A stretch of 16,831 nt of DNA from Ruminococcus sp. UBA3800 (GCA_002368715.1 DFEO01000103.1:1-16831); one strand, 5' to 3'; shown: positions 1-6,932, numbered from the stretch's first letter. The notes: a model not told the origin generated them from the sequence alone. Numbers and translations are program-made.

Positions 1-207
1 CTTCTTTGCAGGAGCCTTCTTTGCAGCAGCCTTCTTAACTGTCTTCTTGGCAGTTTCAGCCTTTGCCTTTGCTGTTGTCTTTGCAGCAGCAGCCTTTGTC
101 TTGGTAGCAGCAGCTGCCTTCTTGGCAGTAGCCTTTACCTCTTCAACCTTCTTCTCAGCAGCAGCCTTTACTGCAGCTGCCTTCTCTTCTGTCTTTTTAA
201 CAGCCAT
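1..207 (-). CDS. Lysine/alanine-rich histone-H1-like protein (partial, 3' end outside window)
   Basis: The first 69 residues are visible and the reading frame runs off the left edge of the window. Almost every residue is Lys, Ala, Thr, Glu or Val, with repeated KKA, KAAA and AKK units, so the segment is strongly basic and low in complexity. It resembles the tails of histone H1-like or HU-tail proteins that coat DNA through charge. The start is the ATG at 207, preceded by a strong GGAGG site at 213-220. It lies 27 bp downstream of the HU gene on the same strand and is probably co-transcribed, which supports a role in nucleoid organisation. Codon choice is narrow (GCT/GCA, AAG), as expected for a highly expressed gene. 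Some clostridial proteins place a short globular domain after such a tail (for example the family I recall as DUF6465), and that possibility cannot be judged here. DNA binding is inference from composition and context. Confidence 0.75.
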   Translation of the reverse strand, partial: MAVKKTEEKAAAVKAAAEKKVEEVKATAKKAAAATKTKAAAAKTTAKAKAETAKKTVKKAAAKKAPAKK

Positions 208-234
208 TTTTATTTCCTCCTGTTATTCTGTATA

Positions 235-510
235 TTATTTGTCTACTGCTTCCTTAAGTGCCTTGCCGGCCTTGAATGCAGGGACCTTCTTTGCAGGTAC
301 ATGGATAGGCTGCTTTGTTGCAGGATTGATGGACTCCTTTGCAGCTCTCTCACGGACCTCGAAAGAACCAAAGCCTACGATCGAGATCTTTTCGCCGTTT
401 GCAAGTGCATCTGTGATAGTGTTTACAACAGCGTCAAGTGCCTTCTCGGCATCCTTCTTGGAGTAACCGCCCTTAGCAGCTACGGCAGCAATAAGCTCAC
501 TCTTTTTCAT
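235..510 (-). CDS. hup: HU-family DNA-binding protein
   Basis: This is a 91-residue bacterial HU protein, the usual length of the family. HU dimers bind and bend DNA without strong sequence preference and help compact the nucleoid. The sequence begins MKKSELIAAVA, contains the family core GFGSFEVRERAA and the NPATKQPIHVPAKKVPAFKAG region that forms the DNA-embracing arm, and ends in a short helix. An ATG fifteen bases further upstream (525) is in frame, but it overlaps the GGAGGTAG ribosome binding site at 516-523 that serves the ATG at 510, so 510 is the start. A near-perfect sigma-A promoter lies at 557-585. The basic Lys/Ala-rich protein follows 27 bp downstream. HU versus IHF cannot be separated absolutely from sequence alone, but the non-specific HU type fits best. 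Confidence 0.95.
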   Translation of the reverse strand: MKKSELIAAVAAKGGYSKKDAEKALDAVVNTITDALANGEKISIVGFGSFEVRERAAKESINPATKQPIHVPAKKVPAFKAGKALKEAVDK

Positions 511-536
511 TTTTTCTACCTCCATTGTTTTTCAAC

Positions 537-591
537 AAAACGTTTTCTATATGCGTATTATAACGCATTTTATCCCTGTTGTCAAACGTTT
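537..591. promoter_or_regulatory. Pair of AAACGTTT palindromes bracketing the HU promoter (candidate operators)
   Basis: AAAACGTTTT at 537-546 is a perfect 10-bp palindrome just downstream of the expected transcription start. AAACGTTT at 584-591 overlaps the upstream edge of the -35 box. Their centres are 46 bp apart. A central CG in an AAACGTTT core is typical of LacI/PurR/CcpA-type operators. Function is inferred only, and no such regulator is encoded in the window. Confidence 0.4.
557..585 (-). promoter_or_regulatory. Sigma-A promoter of the HU operon
   Basis: On the minus strand TTGACA (580-585) and TATAAT (557-562) are separated by exactly 17 bp. Both hexamers match the consensus fully. 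Transcription should begin near 550, giving a leader of about 40 nt before the HU start at 510. The -10 hexamer sits between the arms of a perfect inverted repeat, ATGCGT and ACGCAT (551-568), and palindromes flank the promoter on both sides. Confidence 0.9.
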
Positions 592-883
592 AAGCCCGAT
601 TTTACGGGAAAAACTCAAACTTTGGCGATTTTGATTAAAAAAAACACAGCCAAAACAAGGATTTTGTCATTATTAACGTTATGTAAACAACATTTTTCGC
701 CAAAACAGAACATCCTATCGTCTAAAACAACGTAAATATGTGGTTTGCCGTTCAGGCACCGGCAGCCGGAAAGTGTAATTATTGACGTTTTATTAAATTG
801 ATAGTATATGTATCTACTGAACTTTGCGATGCCGGGTTTTTAAAATCTGAAAACCGGATAATGCTGCGGCCATGCCGGATTTG
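592..883. other. Noncoding, AT-rich intergenic stretch between HU operon and glycosylation operon
   Basis: I see no convincing gene here on either strand. Notable elements are a 9-bp direct repeat GCCAAAACA (649-657 and 699-707), a weak promoter-like element at 782-810, and a potential imperfect stem pairing CCGGGTTTT (833-841) with AAAACCGG (849-856). No clear riboswitch or T-box was recognised. The strong promoter of the next operon starts at 884. Confidence 0.5.
782..810 (+). promoter_or_regulatory. Possible second, weaker promoter upstream of the glycosylation operon
   Basis: TTGACG (782-787) lies 17 bp before TATATG (805-810), a poor -10 hexamer. The block 780-807 matches 24 of 28 positions with the promoter region at 5522-5549 of the same window. 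If active, it would give a long leader before the gene at 954 or a short unannotated RNA. Whether it is active cannot be decided from sequence. Confidence 0.35.
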
Positions 884-912
884 TTGACAACCGGGGCAAA
901 ATGGTTTATAAT
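884..912 (+). promoter_or_regulatory. Sigma-A promoter of the glycosylation operon
   Basis: TTGACA (884-889) and TATAAT (907-912) with a 17-bp spacer both match the consensus perfectly. The predicted start near 919 leaves a leader of about 35 nt to the ATG at 954. Confidence 0.88.
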
Positions 913-953
913 ATAATAGTGTTATTATGAACTGATGTAAAGAGGAAACCGAT

Positions 954-1553
954 ATGAATTTTCTTGTACTCGGCTCGCCGTTTCTGTTGTTTATGCTTAA
1001 TTACGACTGGACAACGAGCTATTTCATAAAGCTGGTCGGTGCGCTGCTGACGCTTGCCGGCATCATCGAGCTGAAAAACGAATTCAGGGGCATGCTGAAG
1101 CTTAAAAAAGCCACAGCTCTCTATGCCGTTTTCTGCGGTGTCAGTGCAGGCTGTATTGCGCTTATGAAGTTCTTCCATATTCTCGGGAGCGAGAAGATAA
1201 AACTTCGTCCGCTGGGTGATATGCTTAGTCTGGCCCTCTGGGCAGGAGCCGTTTTTTTCGGGCTTTACATAAGCAGGCAGGTTTATAACTGCATAGATAA
1301 GGAACGTGAGAACCTTTCGGACACTGTCGGTCTTGTAAGACTCGGCTACACCCTGACAAAGGTGATATACCTTACCGTGTTCACCTATGCCGCAAATGTG
1401 ATCTACATCCTTCTGCCTTACAGACAGACCGCTGATTTTTTTGCGGTGCTTATGATGATAGGGAAAATAATACTCTATGCCCTTATCATCGTGTACTGTG
1501 TCAGGTTTTTCAGGGTGAGGACAAGCTATTATCAGAAGGAAAACGATAACTAA
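954..1553 (+). CDS. Polytopic membrane protein of unknown function, first gene of a glycosylation operon
   Basis: I do not recognise this 199-residue protein. It is very hydrophobic, with five or six likely membrane segments at about residues 2-15 (short), 23-40, 53-72, 90-107, 135-155 and 162-184. Short basic loops such as KNEFRGMLKLKK separate them, and the tail is polar. No signal peptide or catalytic motif is visible. The start is the ATG at 954 behind AGAGGAAA. It opens an operon and ends 11 bp before a GtrB-like glycosyltransferase, which is followed by a YfhO-family protein. In the related S. aureus, Listeria and Bacillus systems a small GtcA-type membrane protein is thought to flip the lipid-linked sugar. 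This protein could fill that position, but it is longer than typical GtcA and I see no GtcA motif, so this is inference from context only. Confidence 0.8.
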   Translation: MNFLVLGSPFLLFMLNYDWTTSYFIKLVGALLTLAGIIELKNEFRGMLKLKKATALYAVFCGVSAGCIALMKFFHILGSEKIKLRPLGDMLSLALWAGAVFFGLYISRQVYNCIDKERENLSDTVGLVRLGYTLTKVIYLTVFTYAANVIYILLPYRQTADFFAVLMMIGKIILYALIIVYCVRFFRVRTSYYQKENDN

Positions 1554-1564
1554 GGAGAACCATT

Positions 1565-2530
1565 ATGCTATCTGTCATAATACCCAGCTATAACGAAGAG
1601 GATAATATTTTAAAAACGGCTTGCGTTATTTCAAAGCTTCTGGACAGCGAAAACATCGACTATGAGCTGATCTTTATAAATGACGGCTCGACAGACAATA
1701 GCTGGGAGCTCATCTCTGCGCTTGCACAGTCGGATGAACGGATAACGGGCATAAGCTTTTCAAGAAACTTCGGAAAGGAAAGCGCTATCTTTGCAGGCCT
1801 TGAAGCCGCAAAGGGTGACTGCTGTGTGCTTATGGACTGCGACAGGCAGTTCCCTCCCGAGGTGATGATAGAGATGTATAACATATGGCTCAACAATGAT
1901 GTGGATGTTGTTGAGGGAAGAAAACGCTCGAGGGGAAAGGAAAACGGGCTTTACAGGGCTTTTTCAAAGCTGTTTTACAGGCTGATCGGTTCTTCCAGCG
2001 GTCTGGATATGCAGGACGCTTCCGATTTCAAGCTCCTTGACAGGTCGGCTGTGGATGCGCTCAACGCTATGCCGGAAAGACTCACGTTTTTCAGGGCAAT
2101 GTCCAGCTGGGTAGGCTTTAAGACCGAGGCTGTTTATTTTGACGTTGCCGACAGAGAGGCCGGAAAGTCAAAATGGTCACTGACAGGGCTCATCAAATTT
2201 GCGATAAACAATATAACATCGTTCACATCAGCTCCCATGCAGCTTGTGACGGTGTTCGGGATCATAACCTTTATCATCTCGGTCATCCTCGGTATACACA
2301 CGCTGGTGATGAAGATCCTCGGGAGCTCCGCTGTGGGCTTCCCTACCGTAATAATCCTCCAGCTGCTGACTTCGAGCATAATAATGTTCAGCCTGGGGAT
2401 CATAGGGTATTACCTGTCGAAGATCTATGAAGAGATAAAACAGCGCCCACGCTACATCATCCGTGATATAGCAAAAAAGGACACGCAAAAGACAACATCA
2501 GAGAAGGACATGACAAACGATGAAGAATAA
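1565..2530 (+). CDS. GtrB/DPM1-like polyprenyl-phosphate glycosyltransferase (GT2)
   Basis: This 321-residue protein has the layout of enzymes that transfer a sugar from a nucleotide donor to undecaprenyl phosphate on the inner face of the membrane. The GT2 (GT-A) domain occupies about residues 1-215. It shows VIIPSYNEE near the start, NDGSTDNS at 39-46, a metal-binding DCD at 91-93 in the context DCDRQFPPE, and GKSKWS at 200-205. Two membrane segments follow at about 227-249 and 260-283, then the RPRYIIRD end typical of this group. The start ATG has AAGGAGA a few bases upstream. The gene overlaps the next one by 11 bp, which suggests translational coupling. The family resembles B. subtilis CsbB, GtrB and dolichyl-phosphate mannose synthase. 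Which sugar is used (GlcNAc, glucose, mannose) cannot be read from the sequence. Confidence 0.9.
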   Translation: MLSVIIPSYNEEDNILKTACVISKLLDSENIDYELIFINDGSTDNSWELISALAQSDERITGISFSRNFGKESAIFAGLEAAKGDCCVLMDCDRQFPPEVMIEMYNIWLNNDVDVVEGRKRSRGKENGLYRAFSKLFYRLIGSSSGLDMQDASDFKLLDRSAVDALNAMPERLTFFRAMSSWVGFKTEAVYFDVADREAGKSKWSLTGLIKFAINNITSFTSAPMQLVTVFGIITFIISVILGIHTLVMKILGSSAVGFPTVIILQLLTSSIIMFSLGIIGYYLSKIYEEIKQRPRYIIRDIAKKDTQKTTSEKDMTNDEE

Positions 2531-5504
2531 AACAGCTGATGCGGCTAATAAAAAACTGTTTGAAAGATATGTTTCTTTTTGTTACAGGCACAGGATAGGG
2601 TTTTTGTATGTGCTGGTGTTCTTTCTGCCTGTGGGGATAATGTACGGAGCGTATCTTTTCTTTAAGATCCATCCGTTCGGGGACAGCTCGGTGCTGGTGC
2701 TCGACCTTAACGGACAGTATGTTTATTACTATGAACATTTCAGGGATGCTTTCTGGGGAGATGCAAGCTTGATATACAGCTGGTCAAGGAACCTGAGCGG
2801 CGAGCTTTTCGGCATTTTCGGATATTATCTGGCAAGTCCTTTTATGATAATCATCCTTCTGCTGCCAAGGACCATGATGGCAACTTCCATCCTGATACTC
2901 CAGCTTGCAAAGATAGGCTCGGCTTCGCTGGCATTTATGTATTTTCTGAAGAAGGTCTCGCCAAAGCAGCCAAGGCTGATCTCTCTGGTATTGTTCCCGA
3001 CCATGTATGCGCTTATGTCCTATATGGTCGTGCAGCTTATGGACCCTATGTGGCTGGACGGTCTTATCTATCTGCCGCTTATCTGCGTGGGTGTACACAA
3101 GCTTGTAAACGAAGGCAAGATGCTCCACTTTATCATACCTCTGGCGCTTATGTTCATAGCCCACTTCTATATCGGATATATGGTGGGGATCTTTACTTTT
3201 TTCTATTTCTGCTATTGCTGTGTCGGAAAGCCCGGCAGGATCCTTCCGAAGAGGTTTTTCTCCAAGTGCGTCAAGTTTGGTGCAGGAACGCTTATCGCAC
3301 TTATGTGTGCCGCCTGGGTGCTCATCCCTGTATATAATTCGCTGAAGCTGGGAAAGCTTGAGTTTACCGAGCCCGATTACAGTATGGCGACACAGTTTGA
3401 TTTTCTGACCTTTATCACAAAGCTGTTCCCTCTTTCCTATGACACCGTTTATCCCGAGGGACTGCCGGTAATATACTGCGGAACGCTGACACTTGTGCTT
3501 GTCCCGCTTTTCTATCTGAACAACAAGATAAATGTAAAAGAGAAAGCATCTCTCGGCATACTTACTTTGCTGATGGTCGTGCTTATGTATCTGAAGCCTG
3601 TCGATATAATTATGCACGGGTTCCAGGTGCCGAACTGGCTGCCCTTCAGATATTCATTTGCATTCTCTTTCCTGTTTGTCTATGCGGCATTCAGAGCATT
3701 TGAAAACCTTGACGGCGTGACTTTCAAGAATATCGGCGGAGTTGTTTTCGGCTTTATGGTCTTTCTGTTCTGGTGCGAGCGGGAGAACTATGAACACTTC
3801 CAGCTTTTCAGGACTAAATTCAATGACGATAACGAGCCGTATAATATCATTCAGGGAATATGGGTCTCGATGATAGCTATGGCTGTCTACTTTCTGATGC
3901 TGTATCTGCTGAAAAAATATCCCAAGTCAAGGACTGTGTGTATAATAACCGCTATCCTGATCTCGGGAGAGCTGTTCTTAAACTGTGCCGACACTGTTGA
4001 CAAGATAGACATAGATGTGGCATACAGCAAGTATTCGTCCTATGAGCCGTATATCACCGAGCTTCGTGATGCGGTATCTATGATGAAGGATTATGACAGA
4101 TCGAAGTTCTATCGTATGGAGGCTACCTTTCACCGCACGGTAAATGACCCGATAGCGACGGGCTATATGGGTATCTCTCATTCAAGCTCAACGATGAACA
4201 CACCCGCTCTTGAAATGCTCCACAAGCTGGGCTACGCATTCGGCGGTCACTATACCAAATATGACGGGACCACCTTTATGACGGACGCACTGTTCGATAT
4301 TAAGTATGTCATGGACAAGACAGGCGATCCGCAGTATGTCGGAAGCAGAGTAAAGATACCGCAGGAATACAAGCTGACTACACAGCTTGAAAAAGAGCAC
4401 ATCTCCCATGTCGGTGAAACGGACGGGGAAATGGTGGATGTCAGCTATAAGTTCTACAACAACCCCAACGCTCTGGGGCTGGGGATAGTCTGCGACCCTG
4501 CTGTCGAGGATGTCGTGCTGGGCGAGGACGATCCTTTCTGGAACCAGAATATGGTTTTCAATGCGCTCAACAGCGACAAGACGCAGTATTTCACAAAGCT
4601 TGACATTGCTAAAACTGAAATGGAGAACGTTTCGGTCTCAAAGCTTGTTGACGGACACAGCAAGTTCACTCCTGCCGACCAGTCGCATCCGGAATGCCAT
4701 ATCGACTATGTTGTAAAAATGGACAAGGACTCGTATCTCTATATGTATCTGCCGACAAAATATGAGAGAAGCTGCAATGTGTTCCTGATGGACGAGAAGC
4801 AGTTCAAGAACACGACCGAGCCTATGGAATATATGGGGCAGTTCTTTGTCGGAGACAACTACTCGATAATGAATTTCGGCAAGTATGAAAAGGGACAGGA
4901 GCTTCGCATCCGTATCTCTATCGTGAACGATGAAAAGGAAGCTTTCTGGAGGACACAGCTGTTTTATACCTTTGACTATGACGCATTTGCAAAGACCTGT
5001 GAACAGCTTCAGCAGAGAACACTGGAGGTGACGTCTTTTGAGGACACACATCTCGAGGGTGTCTGCTATACCGAAAAGAGCGATCAGGTGCTGTTTACGA
5101 CCATACCTTATGAGGATGGCTGGAATATAACCGTAAACGGCAAAAAGATAAAGGCGGACAGGTCGCTTGACAGCCTTATCACCATACCTCTTGAAAAGGG
5201 CGAAAACAAGATATCTATGACCTTCTCTCCGAACTATCTGAGGGTGTCTGTTATAATCAGCTGCTTCGGTGTTATGATGCTGCTTATCGTGTTTGCCTTC
5301 GAGTTCAAGGGCGGGCTGCTGTCATCGGTCATCATAATGAGGCTTATGGACCCTCAGAAAAACAGCGATACCAAGGATAAAGAGGGCGCTGTTAAAAATG
5401 ATGATGCTGAGGCGGAAGATGTTGATGAGCAGGACGAGAAAATGATAGAAAAGATAAGCAAGGCTCTTGACAGCGATAAACCTGACAGCGACACAAACGG
5501 CTAA
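2520..5504 (+). CDS. yfhO: YfhO-family membrane protein (GT-C-like, probable extracytoplasmic glycosyl transfer)
   Basis: At 994 residues this is a full-length member of the YfhO family. The N-terminal half has about a dozen membrane segments beginning near residues 19-43. The conserved first outer loop reads GDSSVLVLDLNGQYVYYYEHF, holding the acidic residue and aromatic cluster of the family, and a DPMWLDGLIYLPL loop follows. A large soluble region at about 480-900 contains the characteristic PYEDGWNITVNGKKI segment. A last membrane helix lies at about 907-929. The final 65 residues are an unusual acidic, Asp/Glu/Lys-rich cytoplasmic tail. In Bacillus, Listeria and Staphylococcus, YfhO-type proteins move sugars from undecaprenyl phosphate onto lipoteichoic acid outside the cell. 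Here the acceptor is unknown, since many Clostridia have other glycolipid polymers. The gene overlaps the GT2 gene by 11 bp. No terminator is obvious after its stop. Confidence 0.88.
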   Translation: MKNKTADAANKKLFERYVSFCYRHRIGFLYVLVFFLPVGIMYGAYLFFKIHPFGDSSVLVLDLNGQYVYYYEHFRDAFWGDASLIYSWSRNLSGELFGIFGYYLASPFMIIILLLPRTMMATSILILQLAKIGSASLAFMYFLKKVSPKQPRLISLVLFPTMYALMSYMVVQLMDPMWLDGLIYLPLICVGVHKLVNEGKMLHFIIPLALMFIAHFYIGYMVGIFTFFYFCYCCVGKPGRILPKRFFSKCVKFGAGTLIALMCAAWVLIPVYNSLKLGKLEFTEPDYSMATQFDFLTFITKLFPLSYDTVYPEGLPVIYCGTLTLVLVPLFYLNNKINVKEKASLGILTLLMVVLMYLKPVDIIMHGFQVPNWLPFRYSFAFSFLFVYAAFRAFENLDGVTFKNIGGVVFGFMVFLFWCERENYEHFQLFRTKFNDDNEPYNIIQGIWVSMIAMAVYFLMLYLLKKYPKSRTVCIITAILISGELFLNCADTVDKIDIDVAYSKYSSYEPYITELRDAVSMMKDYDRSKFYRMEATFHRTVNDPIATGYMGISHSSSTMNTPALEMLHKLGYAFGGHYTKYDGTTFMTDALFDIKYVMDKTGDPQYVGSRVKIPQEYKLTTQLEKEHISHVGETDGEMVDVSYKFYNNPNALGLGIVCDPAVEDVVLGEDDPFWNQNMVFNALNSDKTQYFTKLDIAKTEMENVSVSKLVDGHSKFTPADQSHPECHIDYVVKMDKDSYLYMYLPTKYERSCNVFLMDEKQFKNTTEPMEYMGQFFVGDNYSIMNFGKYEKGQELRIRISIVNDEKEAFWRTQLFYTFDYDAFAKTCEQLQQRTLEVTSFEDTHLEGVCYTEKSDQVLFTTIPYEDGWNITVNGKKIKADRSLDSLITIPLEKGENKISMTFSPNYLRVSVIISCFGVMMLLIVFAFEFKGGLLSSVIIMRLMDPQKNSDTKDKEGAVKNDDAEAEDVDEQDEKMIEKISKALDSDKPDSDTNG

Positions 5505-5523
5505 AATATCTGATAATAAACTA

Positions 5524-5552
5524 TTGACTTTTTGTTAAAAAGATAGTATGAT
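5524..5552 (+). promoter_or_regulatory. Sigma-A promoter of the zinc-ribbon membrane protein gene
   Basis: TTGACT (5524-5529) and TATGAT (5547-5552) with 17-bp spacing lie 35 bp before the ATG at 5587. The -10 box overlaps an in-frame upstream ATG (5548), which rules that codon out as the start. Confidence 0.75.
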
Positions 5553-5586
5553 ATTAAAAGAAGTCTATATGGAAGGAAGTATTTAT

Positions 5587-6375
5587 ATGAACAAAGCTAT
5601 CAAAAAACTGACCAATTCAAACGGTGCTGTTTGTGTGTTTGCTCTTCTGGCATTCGTTTTTGCAGCTATCGGTGCTGCATTCGACCCGCTGGCAACACTT
5701 ATCCACAATGCAGTCTACAAACACGACATTGACCATATGTTCATTTATGATCTCGATGACACGCTTGATACACTGTTTAACTATTTACAGATATACTCGA
5801 CAAGCATCATGCTTTGTATCATTTCTCTGGTCGTAATGATATTGATGTTTAAAAACAAGGGAAAGAAAGGGCTCTCAAGCACAACAGCTTCGATCATTAT
5901 CTTCACTGCTCTTGCAGGCATCACGCTCCCTGCTGTAGGAATGGTAGAAAGACTTAAGAACTCAATTATGGAGATAAAGTCAAACTACACAGACCAGACG
6001 GTCTTCCTCAGAGTGTGTGATTTTCTGGTGTATTGCATACCTCTCATTTCCGGGTTTTTCCTTCTGCTTTCGGGTCTTTGCCTTGCACTCAAGCTGAGCG
6101 GCGAGAGCTTTACTGTTGAGATAGACAGAGTGTCCGATATACAGCTGCCTGCCGAGCACGGCTTCGGCCAGATGCAGGAGCCTGCATTCAACAAGGAACC
6201 CTTCACGGCACCTGTAAACAATGCCGAGGCACCTATACCTGCGGCTGCACCTGTTATTCCCGCACCTGCTGCCGGACAGAGCGTTTCTGAGCCAAAGTGT
6301 CCTCACTGCGGTTCGACCCTTAAAAACCCCAACGCCAAATTCTGCAGCGTTTGCGGACAGAAAACACACGACTGA
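5587..6375 (+). CDS. Membrane protein with C-terminal zinc ribbon
   Basis: This 262-residue protein has four likely membrane helices at about residues 13-32, 72-88, 98-118 and 146-169. A Pro/Ala-rich flexible linker of about 60 residues follows. The C-terminus is a zinc ribbon with cysteines at 238, 241, 253 and 256 in two CxxC pairs (CPHCG and CSVCG). Such ribbons are common on cytoplasmic tails of clostridial membrane proteins, but their partner is generally unknown and no function can be assigned. An even number of helices puts both ends on the same, presumably cytoplasmic, side. The start at 5587 is chosen because GGAAGGAAG (5571-5579) is well placed for it and the upstream in-frame ATG lies in the promoter. 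It has its own promoter and a strong terminator, so it is probably monocistronic. Confidence 0.85.
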   Translation: MNKAIKKLTNSNGAVCVFALLAFVFAAIGAAFDPLATLIHNAVYKHDIDHMFIYDLDDTLDTLFNYLQIYSTSIMLCIISLVVMILMFKNKGKKGLSSTTASIIIFTALAGITLPAVGMVERLKNSIMEIKSNYTDQTVFLRVCDFLVYCIPLISGFFLLLSGLCLALKLSGESFTVEIDRVSDIQLPAEHGFGQMQEPAFNKEPFTAPVNNAEAPIPAAAPVIPAPAAGQSVSEPKCPHCGSTLKNPNAKFCSVCGQKTHD

Positions 6376-6389
6376 TAAAAGACAAAAGA

Positions 6390-6421
6390 CGCTTCCGCTA
6401 TAAACGGAGGCGCCTTTTTTT
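6390..6421 (+). terminator. Rho-independent terminator after the zinc-ribbon gene
   Basis: CGCTTCCG (6390-6397) pairs with CGGAGGCG (6405-6412) with one G-U pair, and a run of seven T follows (6415-6421). It begins 15 bp after the stop codon. The opposite strand has T-rich sequence after the same stem, so it may also act in reverse. Confidence 0.85.
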
Positions 6422-6425
6422 ATGC

Positions 6426-6461
6426 AAAAAGCAGTATGACCGAATGGTGCCATACTGCTTT
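6426..6461 (-). terminator. Rho-independent terminator after the DtxR/MntR-like gene
   Basis: A perfect 11-bp stem joins AAAGCAGTATG (6428-6438) and CATACTGCTTT (6451-6461). On the minus strand a T run follows it. The hairpin begins only three bases beyond the TAA stop of the regulator gene (6465-6467). Confidence 0.85.
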
Positions 6462-6464
6462 GTT

Positions 6465-6857
6465 TTATTCGATGATATCCAGATTGTGCGTGCTTTTAAG
6501 ATGGTCTTTAAGACAATTGAAGCTCTCATCGGAGATAACGTGTTCTATCTTGCAGGCATCATCTGCCGCTACATTCTCGCTTACACCAATATCCATGAGC
6601 CAAAGAGACAAAACACGATGCTTTTCATATATCTTCAGAGCAATAGCTCTTCCCTCATCGGTGAGGGTAATAAATCCGTCAGTATCCATAAGGATAAAGC
6701 CGCCGTTTTTAAGTATCTTCATTGCGTTGGAGACACTCGGCTTGGTCACTTCAAGCTCTCTGGAAATATCTATGCTCCTTACTTCACCTTTGTTCCTTTG
6801 TCCCAGAACAAGTATCGCTTCAAGATAATCCTCGCCGGAAGCATGGATCCCTGCCAT
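6465..6857 (-). CDS. DtxR/MntR-family metal-dependent transcriptional regulator
   Basis: The 130-residue protein has the compact MntR layout: an N-terminal winged helix-turn-helix (about 1-70, recognition region near VTKPSVSNAMKILK) and a helical dimerisation and metal-binding domain, without the SH3-like domain of longer DtxR proteins. Aligned by eye with MntR, the expected ligands are D10, E13, H80, E105 and H106. The place of MntR Glu99 is taken by C102, which is the DtxR/IdeR-type ligand. The set is therefore mixed, and preference for Mn(II), Fe(II) or another metal cannot be assigned safely. The start is the ATG at 6857 with AGGAGT at 6864-6869. The gene has its own promoter and diverges from trmO. 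No metal transporter lies in the window, so the targets are unknown. Confidence 0.88.
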   Translation of the reverse strand: MAGIHASGEDYLEAILVLGQRNKGEVRSIDISRELEVTKPSVSNAMKILKNGGFILMDTDGFITLTDEGRAIALKIYEKHRVLSLWLMDIGVSENVAADDACKIEHVISDESFNCLKDHLKSTHNLDIIE

Positions 6858-6888
6858 ACGATCACTCCTATCAGTCTTAACTAGAATT

Positions 6889-6917
6889 ATTATAATACAA
6901 AAACTCTAAAAAGTCAA
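6889..6917 (-). promoter_or_regulatory. Sigma-A promoter of the DtxR/MntR-like gene
   Basis: On the minus strand TTGACT (6912-6917), a 17-bp spacer and TATAAT (6889-6894) form a strong promoter. The transcription start near 6882 gives a short leader to the ATG at 6857. Confidence 0.85.
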
Positions 6918-6932
6918 GTAGAACACCGCCAT

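Noticed and set aside
511..525. Earlier HU start at the ATG at 525
   Set aside because: This ATG is part of the ribosome binding site region for the ATG at 510, and the five extra residues are absent from typical HU proteins.
649..707. Two GCCAAAACA copies 50 bp apart as a possible repeat array
   Set aside because: Only two short copies in AT-rich DNA, with no third unit or regular spacing. They are not CRISPR-like.
592..883. Riboswitch, T-box or small RNA gene in the longest intergenic region
   Set aside because: No known aptamer core, T-box motif or strong terminator hairpin was recognised. The stems seen are short and imperfect, so only a region note is given.
954..1553. Naming the 199-aa protein GtcA
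   Set aside because: Only its position suggests this. It is longer than GtcA and I see no family motif.
2784..3617. Open reading frame of 277 codons on the minus strand
   Set aside because: It is a shadow of the YfhO gene, with a His/Lys/Gln-rich translation unlike a real protein and no start signals.
5548..5586. Earlier ATG for the zinc-ribbon membrane protein
   Set aside because: It overlaps the -10 box of the promoter. The ATG at 5587 has the proper ribosome site.
6351..6884. Open reading frame of 177 codons on the plus strand
   Set aside because: It runs through two terminators and antisense to the DtxR/MntR-like gene, which has clear family motifs.
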